The position numbers and the translations under genes are program-made. The notes beneath the pieces are model-generated. The model was not told the origin of the DNA. It ran no database searches and saw nothing but the letters and a program-made list of their open reading frames with translations. A DNA stretch of 64,000 bases from Caulobacter sp. X (GTDB lineage Bacteria; Pseudomonadota; Alphaproteobacteria; Caulobacterales; Caulobacteraceae), in the NCBI RefSeq assembly GCF_002742635.1, contig NZ_PEGF01000002.1, positions 620,001 through 684,000 on the forward strand, written 5' to 3'. This document shows positions 1-12,752 of this stretch, piece after piece. Positions within the stretch are counted from its first letter, which is position 1. Every line of letters begins with the position of its first letter.

Positions 1-708
1 CACCTCGACATCAAGATCGACATCCTGAAGCGCACCTACAAGGTCGAAGCCAACATCGGCGCGCCGCAGGTGGCCTACCGCGAGAGCCTCTCGAAGAAGG
101 CCGAGATCGACTACACCCACAAGAAGCAGACCGGCGGTACGGGCCAGTTCGCCCGTGTCAAGCTGGTGTTCGAGCCGGGCGAGCCGGGTTCGGGCTTCGT
201 GTTCGAGTCGGCCATCGTCGGCGGCGCGGTTCCGAAGGAATACGTCCCGGGCGTCGTGAAGGGCCTGGAATCGGTGAAGGACAACGGTCTGCTGGCCGGC
301 TTCCCGGTCATCGACTTCAAGGCCACCCTGATCGACGGCGCCTTCCACGACGTCGACTCGTCGGTCCTGGCCTTCGAAATCGCCTCGCGCGCCGCCTTCA
401 AGGAACTGCGTGAAAAGGGCGCCCCGAAGCTCCTCGAGCCGATCATGGCCGTGGAAGTCGTGACGCCGGAAGAATACCTGGGCTCGGTCATCGGCGACCT
501 GAACAGCCGCCGTGGCATGATCCAGGGCCAGGACATGCGTGGCAACGCCACGGTGGTGAACGCCTTCGTGCCGCTCGCCAACATGTTCGGCTACGTGAAC
601 ACCCTGCGTGGCATGTCGCAAGGCCGCGCCCAGTTCACGATGCAATACGATCACTACGAGCAAGTGCCGCAGCACGTCGCCGACGAAGTGATCAAGAAGT
701 ACGCCTAA
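1..708 (+). CDS. fusA: Elongation factor G, C-terminal part (gene starts before the window)
   Basis: This is the last 235 residues of EF-G, the GTPase that moves tRNAs and mRNA through the ribosome after each peptide bond. The frame is open from base 1 and begins [20 protein letters not shown], a family hallmark at the start of domain IV. Domain IV (GGTGQFARV, then [14 protein letters not shown]) and the domain V end ([26 protein letters not shown]) follow. The ending [14 protein letters not shown] is normal, so the 3' end is intact. The G domain lies upstream of the window. The tuf gene follows 121 bases downstream in the same direction, as in a str operon. Confidence 0.97.
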   Translation, partial: HLDIKIDILKRTYKVEANIGAPQVAYRESLSKKAEIDYTHKKQTGGTGQFARVKLVFEPGEPGSGFVFESAIVGGAVPKEYVPGVVKGLESVKDNGLLAGFPVIDFKATLIDGAFHDVDSSVLAFEIASRAAFKELREKGAPKLLEPIMAVEVVTPEEYLGSVIGDLNSRRGMIQGQDMRGNATVVNAFVPLANMFGYVNTLRGMSQGRAQFTMQYDHYEQVPQHVADEVIKKYA

Positions 709-710
709 GC

Positions 711-728
711 CTTTTCCTTCGGGAAAAG
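711..728 (+). promoter_or_regulatory. UUCG-loop hairpin between fusA and tuf
   Basis: CTTTTCC (711-717) pairs perfectly with GGAAAAG (722-728) around a TTCG tetraloop, directly after the fusA stop codon. A second inverted repeat follows (GGAGGGG 743-749 with CCCCTCC 762-768). No T-run follows either, so they do not look like simple terminators. An mRNA-stabilising or processing role is an inference. Roughly 60 bases remain before tuf for a promoter or leader. Confidence 0.5.
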
Positions 729-829
729 CCTAGACGCGGATGGGAGGGGCCTCCTCGGAGACCCCTCCAGCCCACCCCAGAAGTAGTCCAATCAACTGAA
801 GGCCCCTCTGGGGTCCTGGAGCTAAGAAG

Positions 830-2020
<1,191 letters not shown>

Positions 2021-2054
2021 TCGAACGGTCTTAGCGACAGCTAGACAATGCGAA

Positions 2055-2087
2055 GGCCCCGGAGAGCAATCTCCGGGGCCTTTTGCT
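2055..2087 (+). terminator. Rho-independent terminator after tuf
   Basis: Perfect 10-bp stem GGCCCCGGAG (2055-2064) with CTCCGGGGCC (2071-2080), a six-base loop, then TTTTGCTTTT. It lies 34 bases after the tuf stop and 25 bases before the end of the convergent catalase gene. It is a textbook intrinsic terminator for the fusA-tuf unit. Confidence 0.9.
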
Positions 2088-2112
2088 TTTGGGGCGGGCG
2101 AAGGAGGGGCGC

Positions 2113-4314
<2,202 letters not shown>

Positions 4315-4541
4315 GGGGCGTCTTTCGGTTGTGGGAAGTTGGCGGGATAACGTCCCCGCGAGATCGAAGGTTGCGGTCGCCGACCCGACATACGAGCGGC
4401 TGTGTTCGCGGGTCGCCCGCGCGAGGTCACGGCCCGCCTCTTCTTCGCAGCTCGGGACGGAGCTTCGCCCCGCAATGTCGGGTAGGCGCTTGACGGCCTT
4501 CGCCGAAAAGGCGAGCACCGTTTTCTAAACGGAGGCGGCGC

Positions 4542-5528
4542 TTGGACGTGAGAGGCAGGATCAAGGCCAGTCCAGGCGCGCGCTATGCCTTGGCGGCGGC
4601 GCTCGCGGGCCTGTCTTTTCTGCTTCGGCTGGGCCTGGATGGGTTTTTCCCGCCCGGTTTTCCCTATCTGACCTTCTTCCCGGCCGTCGTGGTCTGCGCC
4701 TATTTCCTGGGGCTGCGCCCGGCGATCCTGTGCGCGACGTTGTGCGGCCTGGCCGCGTGGTACTTCTTCGTCTCGCCCACGCCCGGCTTCCACCTGAGCT
4801 TTCCGGTGCTGCTGACGGTGGGCTTCTACGTCTTCGTCGTGGCGGTCGACATCTTCTTCATCGACGGCATGCGCCAGGCGCTGGACCAGCTGCGCGAGGA
4901 GCGCGAGCGCTACCGGAACCTCGCCGAGAGCCGGGACCTGCTGTATCGCGAACTGCATCACCGGGTGAGCAACAACCTGCAGGTCGCCGGCGCCTTACTG
5001 CGGCTGCAGGGGCAGGGCGTGATGGACGTCGACGCGCGCCATGTGCTCGATCAGGCCGGCGCGCGCATCGAGGTGATCGCCCAGATCCAGCGCGAGTTGC
5101 ACAACGCCGTCGGCGAGCCCGCGCCCTTCCGCGTCTTCGCCGAGGCCCTGCTGGCCAGCGCCGCCGCGGCCGCCGGAGCGCGCGTGACCCTGACCCTGGA
5201 GGGCGGCGAAGAGCCCCTGCATCCCGATCAGGCCACGCCGGTGACGCTGGTCATGCTGGAGAGCTTCAACAACGCCTTGGAGCACGGCTTCGGAGAGGGC
5301 GGGGAAGGGCGGGTGCGCGTGTCGCTGGACCAGTCTGGCCTGACCCACCTGCTCAGCGTCTGCAACGACGGCGCGGCGCCGCCGACGGGGTTCGATCCGA
5401 TGCGGTCAAAGAGCCTGGGCCTGCGCATCGTCCGCGCCATGGCCCAGCAGCTGGGCGGCCGCTTCGAGATGGCGCGCGAGGACGGCTGGACCGTGTGCCG
5501 GCTCAGCTACGCGCCGCGTCGGGACTAG
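4542..5528 (+). CDS. Membrane-bound sensor histidine kinase (DUF4118 + HisKA_2)
   Basis: A predicted two-component kinase of 328 residues. Three or four hydrophobic segments fill residues 14-108 and resemble the KdpD-like DUF4118 membrane module. A short coiled linker follows, then the HisKA_2 phosphoacceptor region RELHHRVSNNLQVAGALLRL with the phosphorylated His at about 139-140. The C-terminal half is a HATPase (TLVMLESFNNALEHGF, then SKSLGLRIVRAMAQQLGGRF). The start is a TTG preceded by GGAGG at 4531-4535; an in-frame GTG at 4548 is the alternative. No response regulator is adjacent, so the partner and signal are unknown. Divergent from katE, with 227 bases between the start codons. Confidence 0.88.
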   Translation: MDVRGRIKASPGARYALAAALAGLSFLLRLGLDGFFPPGFPYLTFFPAVVVCAYFLGLRPAILCATLCGLAAWYFFVSPTPGFHLSFPVLLTVGFYVFVVAVDIFFIDGMRQALDQLREERERYRNLAESRDLLYRELHHRVSNNLQVAGALLRLQGQGVMDVDARHVLDQAGARIEVIAQIQRELHNAVGEPAPFRVFAEALLASAAAAAGARVTLTLEGGEEPLHPDQATPVTLVMLESFNNALEHGFGEGGEGRVRVSLDQSGLTHLLSVCNDGAAPPTGFDPMRSKSLGLRIVRAMAQQLGGRFEMAREDGWTVCRLSYAPRRD

Positions 5529-5534
5529 GCGGGC

Positions 5535-6011
5535 CTAAAGCGTCAGGCGATAGAACCGTGTGTCGACGGCCATGCGCGGGAAGGCGGCGGGCAGGTAGTC
5601 GGCCTCGACCCGGGCAAAGCCGTTCTTCTCGTAGAACCGGTGCGCGGCCAGGAAGCGGTCGGTGGTGCCGAGCCAGATCTGGCGCACGCCGTGGGCCCGC
5701 GCGTGCTCCAGCGCCGCCGCCAGCAGGGCGCTGGCCGCCCCAGCCGGGCCTCGACCCTCGGGCCGGACGAACATCTTGCGCAGCGCGACCGCGCCGCCGC
5801 CGATGTCCTTCAGGGCGATGGTCCCGACCACCCGGCCGTCCAGCTCGGCCAGCCAGAACTGCCCGGCGCCCGTCTGGTACCAGCCGGGGATGTCGGCCAG
5901 GTCCGGCTGGTCCTGCGCGGAGATGGCGACGCCGAACTCCTCGCGCTGGATCGGCAGGATCACGTCGATGACGGCCTGGGCGTCGCCGGGGCGATAGGGG
6001 CGGACGATCAT
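5535..6011 (-). CDS. GNAT-family N-acetyltransferase
   Basis: A 158-residue GNAT-fold acetyltransferase. The acetyl-CoA binding motif A region is seen as ALRKMFVRPEGRGPAGAASA, followed by RIWLGTT-like and FYEKNGFARV segments typical of the family. The substrate cannot be told from sequence. The ATG at 6011 overlaps the TGA of the upstream RND pump gene (ATGA at 6011-6008), so the gene is probably translated with the pump operon. An in-frame extension to 6089 exists but lacks domain sequence. Its coupling to an efflux system suggests a toxic-compound or resistance role, which is inference. Confidence 0.88.
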   Translation of the reverse strand: MIVRPYRPGDAQAVIDVILPIQREEFGVAISAQDQPDLADIPGWYQTGAGQFWLAELDGRVVGTIALKDIGGGAVALRKMFVRPEGRGPAGAASALLAAALEHARAHGVRQIWLGTTDRFLAAHRFYEKNGFARVEADYLPAAFPRMAVDTRFYRLTL

Positions 6012-9000
6012 GCGCGCTCTTCCGAACCGGCCGCGTCCTTCGGGGCCTCTTTCGGCGTCACGAACCGGGTCAGCTTGGGCTTCAGCCACTTCTCGAAGTC
6101 GTCGATGATCTCATAGACCACCGGCACCAAAACCAGCGACAGCACGGTCGAGGTGATCAGGCCGCCGATCACCGCCACGGCCATCGGCTGGCGGAATTCC
6201 GAGCCCTTGCCGATGCCCAGCGCCGTGGGCAGCATGCCGGCCATCATCGCCAGGGTGGTCATGATGATCGGCCGGGCCCGCTCGCGGCAGGCGTCCAGGA
6301 TCGCCGTGCGCTGAGGCACGCCCTGGCGCTCCTCCTCGATCACGTACTCGACCAGCAGGATCGAGTTCTTGGCCGCCAGGCCCATCAGCATCAAAAAGCC
6401 GATCATCGACGGGATCGACAGGCTCATGCCGAAGGCCAAGAGGCCGATGAACGCGCCGCCGATCGCCAGCGGCAGGGCCGACATGATGGTGATCGGCTTG
6501 AAGAAGCTGCCGAACAGCAGGGCCATGACGCCGAACACCAGGAAGACGGCCGAGCCCAGCGCGATGGCGAAGCCGCCGAACAGCTCGCCCATGGCCTCCT
6601 CCGTGCCGGCGGTGGCCTTGGCCACGCCCTTGGGCGGGTTCTTCATCACCGGCAGGGCGTCGATGTCCTTGGTGGCCGTGCCCAGCACCACGCCGGGGGC
6701 CAGGTCGGCCTCGACGGTCAGCTGGCGCTTGCGGGCGTAGCGCTCGATCTTGGCCGGACCCGCCTGGAAGGCGACCTCGGCCACGCTGTCCAGTCGCGTG
6801 AAGCCGCCGGAGGCCGTCGGCACGCGCAGGGCCTTGATCTGCTCGAGGTCGCCGCGGGCGTCGTCGGCCAGGCGGACGCGGATCGGCAGGCGGCGCTCGC
6901 CGTCGGTCAGCTTGGCGACATTGGCGTCGATGTCGCCGACGGTGGCGACGCGGGCCACGGCGGCGATGTCGGCGGTGGAGACGCCCAGGCGCGCGGCCTC
7001 GTCCGGCAGCGGTCGGATGACGATCTCGGGGCCGCTGGGCGGGGTGGCCGGACGCGGGTCGGCGATGCTGGCCACGCCGCGCATCTGCCGCTCCAGCGTC
7101 AGGGCCGCGCGCTCCAGGGCGTCGCCGTCGTCGCTGGTCAGGATGGTCTGGACCTCGGCGGCGCCGTCGTCGCTGAGCAGGGTCAGGCGCACGTCGGGCA
7201 GGTCCAGCAGCTTGTCGCGCATCAGGGCGCGGATCTCGGTCACCCGCAGGTCGCGCTTGTCGTGCAGCACGACGGTGATGGTGCCGTCGCGCAGGTCCGA
7301 GCCGCCGCCGCCGCCGCCCGGGCCCATGCCCGCGATCTGCGAGCCGATCTGGGCGAAGACGTGGGCGGTCTCGGGGCGGGCGCCGAACAGCTTGGTGATC
7401 TGCGTCACCGCGCGGTCCATGTCGGCGGCCGTGGCCCCCGGCGGGCCCTGGACCTTCATGTAGTAGTAGTTGTTGTTGGCCGGCGGCTGGAAGCCGGTGG
7501 GCAGGCCGGCCGACAGCATGACCGAGCCGATGAAGATCGCCACGCCGATCAGGCAGCTGACGATCCGGTGGTCCAGCGCCCAGCCCAGCGCCTTGCGATA
7601 GGGGCCCTCGAACGGCTTGCGCGGCTTGGCGTGGGCGACGGGCTTGAGGAAATAGGCGGCCAGCAGCGGGGTGAGCAGGCGGGCCACGACCAGCGAGAAC
7701 AGCACCGCCACGGCGACCGTCAGGCCGAACTCGCGGAAGAACTGGCCGGGGATGCCGGGCATGAAGGCCACCGGCGCGAACACCGCCACGATGGTGAAGG
7801 TGGTGGCCACGACCGCCAGGCCGATCGAGTCCGCGCCGATGATGGCCGCCTCGTAGGGGCGCTGGCCGGCGGCCACGCGCTTTTCGATGTTCTCGATCTC
7901 GACGATGGCGTCGTCGACGAGAATGCCGATGACCAGGGTCAGGCCCAGCAGCGTCACGACGTTGAGCGAGAAGCCCATGATCGCCATGAAGATGAAGGTC
8001 GGCACCAGCGACATCGGCATGGCGATGGCGGTGATCAGGGTGGCCCGCCACTCGCGTAGGAACAGCAGCACCACGATCGCGGCCAGGATCATGCCCTCAA
8101 CCAGGGTGCGGACCGTGGCGTCGAAGCTGGCGCGGGTGTCGTCGACGACCGAATAGATCTTGGTGAAGGTCACGCCCGGATGGGCCGCCTCCAGCTTCTT
8201 GATCGCGGCGTTGACCCGGTCCTCGACCTGGACGTCGCTGGACTCCTTGGTCTTGCTGACTTGGAAGGCCACGACCGGGCGGCCGTCCAGCCGGGCGAAG
8301 GACCGAGGCTCGGCCGCGCCGTCGCCGATCTGGGCGACGTCGGTCAGCTTCACATAGCGGCCGCCGGCCACGGGAATGGTCAGGGCGCGCAGGTCCTCGG
8401 CCGTGTGCGCCGCGGCCAGCACGCGGACGGTCTGCTCGCGGGCGCCGACGATGGCCCGGCCGCCGGGGACGTCCTGGCTGAAGCTGGCCAGGGCGTTGCT
8501 GAGCTGCGGCGCGGTGACGCCCGCGGCGGCCATGCGCTCGGGGTCGACGATGATGTTGATCTCGCGATCGACGCCGCCCACGCGAGCCACCTGGGCCACG
8601 CCCTTTTCGCCCTGCAGGGCGCGGGCGATGGTGTCGTCGACGAACCACGACAGGTCGGTCATCGACATGTCCGGGGCCGAGACCGCGTAGGTGTTGATCG
8701 GCAGGGAGTCGAGCTCGATGCGCTGGACGATCGGCTCGTCGATCTCGCGCGGCATCTCGGTTCGGGTCTGGTCGACCTTGGAGCGGACGTCGTCGACGGC
8801 CTTCTGCAGGTCCATGCCCATCTCGAACTCGATCTGCGTGGTCGAGGCGCCCTGGACCACGGTCGAGCGGATGCTCTTGACGTTCGAGAGGCTGGCCACC
8901 GCGTCCTCGATCGGACGGGTGATCTGGGTCTCCATCTCGCCGGCGGCCGCGCCGCTCTGGGTGACGGTGACGACGACCATCGGGAACGAGATGTTCGGGA

Positions 9001-9121
9001 ACTGCTTGATCGGCAGCATGAAGTAGCTGGCGATCCCGCCCAGCATCAGGGCGATGAACAGCACCGCGATCGGGATCGGGTTCTTGATCGCCCAGGCGGA
9101 GACGCGAAGTTGCGACGACAT
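6008..9121 (-). CDS. RND-family efflux pump inner-membrane transporter
   Basis: A proton-driven RND transporter of 1037 residues (AcrB/MexB-like superfamily, hydrophobe/amphiphile type). An N-terminal membrane helix ([20 protein letters not shown]) is followed by a large periplasmic domain, a six-helix block, a second periplasmic domain and a second helix block. The proton-relay region shows [20 protein letters not shown], with adjacent Asp residues in helix 4. A glycine run ([11 protein letters not shown]) lies in the second periplasmic loop. It starts at an ATG that overlaps the adaptor stop by one base (TGATG) and ends in an ATGA overlap with the GNAT gene. It works with the adaptor and outer-membrane factor encoded just upstream; the substrate is unknown. 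Confidence 0.95.
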   Translation of the reverse strand: MSSQLRVSAWAIKNPIPIAVLFIALMLGGIASYFMLPIKQFPNISFPMVVVTVTQSGAAAGEMETQITRPIEDAVASLSNVKSIRSTVVQGASTTQIEFEMGMDLQKAVDDVRSKVDQTRTEMPREIDEPIVQRIELDSLPINTYAVSAPDMSMTDLSWFVDDTIARALQGEKGVAQVARVGGVDREINIIVDPERMAAAGVTAPQLSNALASFSQDVPGGRAIVGAREQTVRVLAAAHTAEDLRALTIPVAGGRYVKLTDVAQIGDGAAEPRSFARLDGRPVVAFQVSKTKESSDVQVEDRVNAAIKKLEAAHPGVTFTKIYSVVDDTRASFDATVRTLVEGMILAAIVVLLFLREWRATLITAIAMPMSLVPTFIFMAIMGFSLNVVTLLGLTLVIGILVDDAIVEIENIEKRVAAGQRPYEAAIIGADSIGLAVVATTFTIVAVFAPVAFMPGIPGQFFREFGLTVAVAVLFSLVVARLLTPLLAAYFLKPVAHAKPRKPFEGPYRKALGWALDHRIVSCLIGVAIFIGSVMLSAGLPTGFQPPANNNYYYMKVQGPPGATAADMDRAVTQITKLFGARPETAHVFAQIGSQIAGMGPGGGGGGSDLRDGTITVVLHDKRDLRVTEIRALMRDKLLDLPDVRLTLLSDDGAAEVQTILTSDDGDALERAALTLERQMRGVASIADPRPATPPSGPEIVIRPLPDEAARLGVSTADIAAVARVATVGDIDANVAKLTDGERRLPIRVRLADDARGDLEQIKALRVPTASGGFTRLDSVAEVAFQAGPAKIERYARKRQLTVEADLAPGVVLGTATKDIDALPVMKNPPKGVAKATAGTEEAMGELFGGFAIALGSAVFLVFGVMALLFGSFFKPITIMSALPLAIGGAFIGLLAFGMSLSIPSMIGFLMLMGLAAKNSILLVEYVIEEERQGVPQRTAILDACRERARPIIMTTLAMMAGMLPTALGIGKGSEFRQPMAVAVIGGLITSTVLSLVLVPVVYEIIDDFEKWLKPKLTRFVTPKEAPKDAAGSEERA

Positions 9122-10203
9122 CAGCGGGCCGCCTTTTCGACCGGCTTCACCTTGTCGCCGTCCAGGGTGAAGGCCGAGCCGCCCAGCAGGACGCGCGTGC
9201 CGACCGCCGGGCCGTCCAGCAACTGAACCCAGCCGCCGGACCGGGCGCCGGTCTTAACGGGGATCTGGCGGGCGCGGTTCTGGTCGTCGACCGCCATCAG
9301 CGAGGCCCCTTCGGCGTCGAGGCGCAGGGCGGCTTCGGGCACGGCGGCGACCTGGACGCCCGAGGCGCCGAACACCGCGGTGGCGACCCCGCCCGCGCGC
9401 AAGGCGTCGTTCAGCGGCAGCTGCACGCGCACGCGGCCAAGACGCGTCGTGGAGTCGATCAGCGGGCTGATGATGCGAACCTTGCCCGACACCGTCGTCC
9501 CGCCCGGAATGGTCACCTGCGCCGGCTGGCCGACGCGGACATTGGCCAGATCGGCCTCGTTGACCTCGGCGTTCAGCTCCACGAGGCCGTCGCGGGCGAT
9601 GCGGAACCAGGGCGTGCTGCCGCCGGCCACGTCGCCGGGACGGACCGTGCGCTCCAGCACCCGGCCCGAGACCGGGGCGGTGATGGTCATGCGGCGATCG
9701 CGGGTCTGGAGCTCGGCGAGCGCGGCGGCCTGGGCCTTGGCGGTGTAGCGGCGGCTCTCGATCTGCTCCTGGCTGAGGATCCCTTGGCCGTCGAGGCCGG
9801 TGACGCGCTTGGCCTCGGCCTCGGCCTGGGCGGCGACGGCGGCCTGCTGGGCGATCTGGGCGCGCAGCAGGGTGTTGTCCAGCTGGGCCAGCGGCTGGCC
9901 GGCCTTCACCCAGGCGCCTTCCTCGACGAAGACCTGGGCGACGCGGTAGCCCGAGAGCTCCGAGCCCACAGCCGCCTCCTCGCGCGGGATCAGCTGGCCC
10001 GAGGCCTTGAAGCCGCCGCCCAGGGCGCGGGTCTCGACGCGGGTCACCGAGACGGTGCGGGCCTGCTGGGCGCCGGCGGGCTTGGCGGTGTCGGTCTCGG
10101 CCTTCTTGCCGCAGGCGGACAGGCCGCCGCCGACGCCGACGAGGGCGGCGCTGACCAGGGCGGTGGCGATCAGGGAGCGGGTCGTCATCGGAGCGGGTCT
10201 CAT
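9121..10203 (-). CDS. RND efflux periplasmic adaptor (membrane fusion protein, lipoprotein)
   Basis: The adaptor that links the inner-membrane RND pump to the outer-membrane channel. The 360 residues begin with a signal sequence ending in a lipobox (GVGGGLSACGKK, with Cys near residue 31). Then come the lipoyl half-motifs (GSELSGYRVAQVFVEEGAWV; ITAPVSGRVLERTVRPGDVA), an alpha-helical hairpin between them, and a beta-barrel domain. The ATG at 10203 overlaps the TGA of the outer-membrane factor (ATGA), which favours it over the internal ATG at 10188. Gene order is channel, adaptor, pump, GNAT. Confidence 0.93.
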   Translation of the reverse strand: MRPAPMTTRSLIATALVSAALVGVGGGLSACGKKAETDTAKPAGAQQARTVSVTRVETRALGGGFKASGQLIPREEAAVGSELSGYRVAQVFVEEGAWVKAGQPLAQLDNTLLRAQIAQQAAVAAQAEAEAKRVTGLDGQGILSQEQIESRRYTAKAQAAALAELQTRDRRMTITAPVSGRVLERTVRPGDVAGGSTPWFRIARDGLVELNAEVNEADLANVRVGQPAQVTIPGGTTVSGKVRIISPLIDSTTRLGRVRVQLPLNDALRAGGVATAVFGASGVQVAAVPEAALRLDAEGASLMAVDDQNRARQIPVKTGARSGGWVQLLDGPAVGTRVLLGGSAFTLDGDKVKPVEKAAR

Positions 10204-11690
10204 TGCGCGGAAGGCTTCTGGGGAACGCTGGCGGGCGTCCAGCCGCCGCCGAGCGCCTTGTAGGTCTGGACGGCGCGTTGCAGCGCCTGGGTCTGGGCCC
10301 CGGTCAGGGCCGTGCGGGCCCCGCGCCAGGACTGCTCGGCCTGCAGGGCCGTGGTCAGGTCGGTCAGGCCGGCGGCGTAACCCTTGCGGCTGGCCTCATA
10401 GGCGATGGCGGCGCGGCGCTCGCCGGCGGCCAGCAGGGCCACCCGCCGCTGGTCGGCGTCGAGTTGCACGAGCGCGTTCTCGGCCTCGCCGAACGCCTGC
10501 TGCACGGTCTGTTCGTAGGTGATCGCCGCCTGCTCGACGCGGGCGCCCTGGGCCTTGATGTCGGACATCAGCTTGGGGATGTCGAGCACCGGAACCGAGA
10601 GGTTCGCGCCCAGGGTCCAGGCCGAGCTGGTGGTCGAGGTGGTCGCGCCCGGCTGCAGGAAGCTGGGGCTGATCGACTTCGTCAGGCCGGCGCTGGGGGC
10701 CAGGGTCACGGTCGGAAACAGGGCCAGCTCATTGACGTTCAGGGTCGCCGAGGCCGACAGCAGCCGCGCGGCGGCCTCGCGCACGTCGGGGCGGCGAGCC
10801 AGGAGGTCGCCGGGGGCCGTGGCGGGCGTGGCGGGAACCTTGGCCAGGACCGGCTCGACCGGCAGGCTCGCCAGCGGATCGACCCCCCGGCCGACCAGGA
10901 TCAGCAGGCTGCGGCGGGCGGCCTGCAGCTGGGCCTCCAGCTGGGCGACCTGCGCCTCCGCCTGGGCGAGGTCGGCGGCGGCGCGCTCGCCCTCGGAGGT
11001 GGCCGAGAGACCGCGGCGGCCCTTCTCGGCGGCGACGTCGTACAGGCTCTGGGCGATGCGGGCGCTCTGGCGGGCGTCGTCCAGCTGCACGGCGTAGCCG
11101 CGGGCCTCGAAATAGGACTGGGCGACATTGGCGGCCAGGGCCGCGCGGGCGCCCTCGTAGACGAAGCGGCTGGCGGCCAGGTCGTTGTCGACCACCTTGC
11201 GGGCGGCGCGGCGGCGGCCGATCAGATCGAGCTCCCACGAGACGTCGAAACTGGCCGAATAGGTCTTGCTGACGCCGCCCTGGGTGAAGCCGCCCGTGCC
11301 GCTCTGGTCGATGATGTCGGTGTCGGTCCGCTTGGCCGAGCCCGTCAGGGGCGTGGAGGGGATGTAGAGCTGGCGGATCTGGCCCTGGCGCGTGGCGCGG
11401 GCTTCCTCCAGCCGCGCGGCGGCCAGGCGCGCGTCCGGCGCCTGGGCCAGGGCCGTGGCGACCAGATCGTTCAGAACCGGATCGTCGAAGCTGGTCCACC
11501 ACTGGTCCAGCGTCGCGGTCGGCAGGGCCTTGCCGGCGGGCGCCTCATAGGCGGCGGGCAGGCGCGCGTCGATCTTCGGAGCGGGGGTGACGCAGCCGCT
11601 CAGCGCGACCGCCGTCGCCGCCAGCAGGGCGCCGCGCGCGCGGGAGAGGGAGCCAGAACGCCCGGCCGCGCCGGTCTTGGCGAAACGCAT
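10200..11690 (-). CDS. RND efflux outer-membrane factor (NodT/OprM family lipoprotein)
   Basis: The TolC-like outer-membrane channel of the tripartite pump. The 496 residues start with a lipoprotein signal peptide (LLAATAVALSGCVTP; lipid-modified Cys near residue 32). Two repeated OEP domains follow, for example ALAQAPDARLAAARLEEARA and the second-half equivalents, with PAYEAPAGKALPTATLDQWW near the N-terminus. I chose the ATG at 11690 because the signal peptide begins there; the frame runs on to 11750. It is the first gene of the operon, and the 247 bases up to the divergent gene at 11937 should hold the promoter. Confidence 0.93.
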   Translation of the reverse strand: MRFAKTGAAGRSGSLSRARGALLAATAVALSGCVTPAPKIDARLPAAYEAPAGKALPTATLDQWWTSFDDPVLNDLVATALAQAPDARLAAARLEEARATRQGQIRQLYIPSTPLTGSAKRTDTDIIDQSGTGGFTQGGVSKTYSASFDVSWELDLIGRRRAARKVVDNDLAASRFVYEGARAALAANVAQSYFEARGYAVQLDDARQSARIAQSLYDVAAEKGRRGLSATSEGERAAADLAQAEAQVAQLEAQLQAARRSLLILVGRGVDPLASLPVEPVLAKVPATPATAPGDLLARRPDVREAAARLLSASATLNVNELALFPTVTLAPSAGLTKSISPSFLQPGATTSTTSSAWTLGANLSVPVLDIPKLMSDIKAQGARVEQAAITYEQTVQQAFGEAENALVQLDADQRRVALLAAGERRAAIAYEASRKGYAAGLTDLTTALQAEQSWRGARTALTGAQTQALQRAVQTYKALGGGWTPASVPQKPSAQ

Positions 11691-11936
11691 GAAAATCAGT
11701 TCCGATAGTTGCGGCGGCTGGACGCGAGACGGCGACCGATGTTGTCCCACTTAAGCGTCCCCCATTAGGCGTCCCAAGGCGAATGCGAAACCCCTCGTCG
11801 AACGTATCGGCGAAGCTTGTGGCGCCACGATTTCGATCCCGTCATGAACACCTCCTATACGCGGTCGAGACGCCGCCGGACGAAACCGACCCCGCCAAGC
11901 TTGACCTCAGGCGGGATGTGATAGACCCAAGGACGC

Positions 11937-12617
11937 ATGAACGAGTTCCCAGACGACATCTTCACCGAACCGGAAGACGTGGATCCGGACACCCTGGCCA
12001 ATCTGGGGCCGCTGACCCGGCTGGCCGGCGTCTGGGAAGGCCGCAGGGGCGTCGACCTGAACCCCAAGGCCGAGGGCCCGGAGCGCCGCGAGTTCCTCGA
12101 GCGCATCGAACTGCACCCGATCGACCCGCAGGCCAACGGCCCGCAGCTGCTGTACGGCCTGCGCTACCACATCCACATCGTCGCCTCGGACGAGGACACC
12201 ACCTTCCACGACCAGATCGGCTATTGGCTGTGGGAGCCGGCCACGGGGCTCATCATGCAGACCCTGGCGATTCCGCGCGGCCAGGTGGCGCTGGCCAAGG
12301 GCCAGGCCAACGCCGACGGCTCGGGCCTGTCGGTGCGCGCCGAGCGGGGCGGGCCGGGCTACGGTATCTGCTCGACCGACTTCCTGGAGTGGGCGTTCCG
12401 CACCGACTCCTACCAGCTGGACGTCCGGTTCGAGGCCGACGGCGGCTGGTCTTACGTTTCGACGACGATGCTGCAGGTTCGCGGCCGCGACGAGCCGTTC
12501 AAGCACGTCGACCGCAACACCCTGGTCAAGGTCGGCGAACCCAAGCCCAATCCCAGCGCTCGCATCGCGGCTGGCGAGAGCCTCGTCCAGGCGCACGGGT
12601 TTCTGACGCTGGGGTGA
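11937..12617 (+). CDS. Nitrobindin/FABP-like beta-barrel protein (THAP4-type haem-binding domain)
   Basis: A 226-residue protein that resembles the heme-binding beta-barrel (DUF1794/THAP4, nitrobindin) family. Points in favour are the early LTRLAGVWEGRRG strand, the mid-section HDQIGYWLWEPATGLIMQTL and a late SYVSTTMLQVRGRDEPFKHV strand. Nitrobindins bind ferric haem through a His and can act on nitric oxide or peroxynitrite, but the exact GxWxGxG motif is only partly kept here, so haem binding is uncertain. No signal peptide is visible, so it should be cytoplasmic. It is divergent from the efflux operon. Confidence 0.72.
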   Translation: MNEFPDDIFTEPEDVDPDTLANLGPLTRLAGVWEGRRGVDLNPKAEGPERREFLERIELHPIDPQANGPQLLYGLRYHIHIVASDEDTTFHDQIGYWLWEPATGLIMQTLAIPRGQVALAKGQANADGSGLSVRAERGGPGYGICSTDFLEWAFRTDSYQLDVRFEADGGWSYVSTTMLQVRGRDEPFKHVDRNTLVKVGEPKPNPSARIAAGESLVQAHGFLTLG

Positions 12618-12623
12618 ATGGAA

Positions 12624-12745
12624 ACCCTCTCCCAAGGGGAGAGGGCGGGGCCGCCGCGAAGCGGTGGGAGGGTGAGGGGAGTCTCGCCTCGACGATCAGA
12701 CACCCCAGCCCCTCACCCCTACCCCCCTCTCCCAAGGGAGAGGGA
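12624..12745. repeat. Intergenic inverted repeat, family B (copy 1)
   Basis: The stretch between two convergent genes is an imperfect palindrome. Its left arm begins ACCCTCTCCCAAGGGGAGAG and its right arm ends CCCTCTCCCAAGGGAGAGG, each arm itself being a small hairpin. The core GCCGCGAAGCGGTGGGAGGG recurs at about 32839-32870. Similar elements lie at 22125-22245, 24921-25034, 26115-26236 and 32817-32953. It probably folds in RNA and may end transcription from both sides. Confidence 0.8.
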
Positions 12746-12752
12746 GGCGCTC

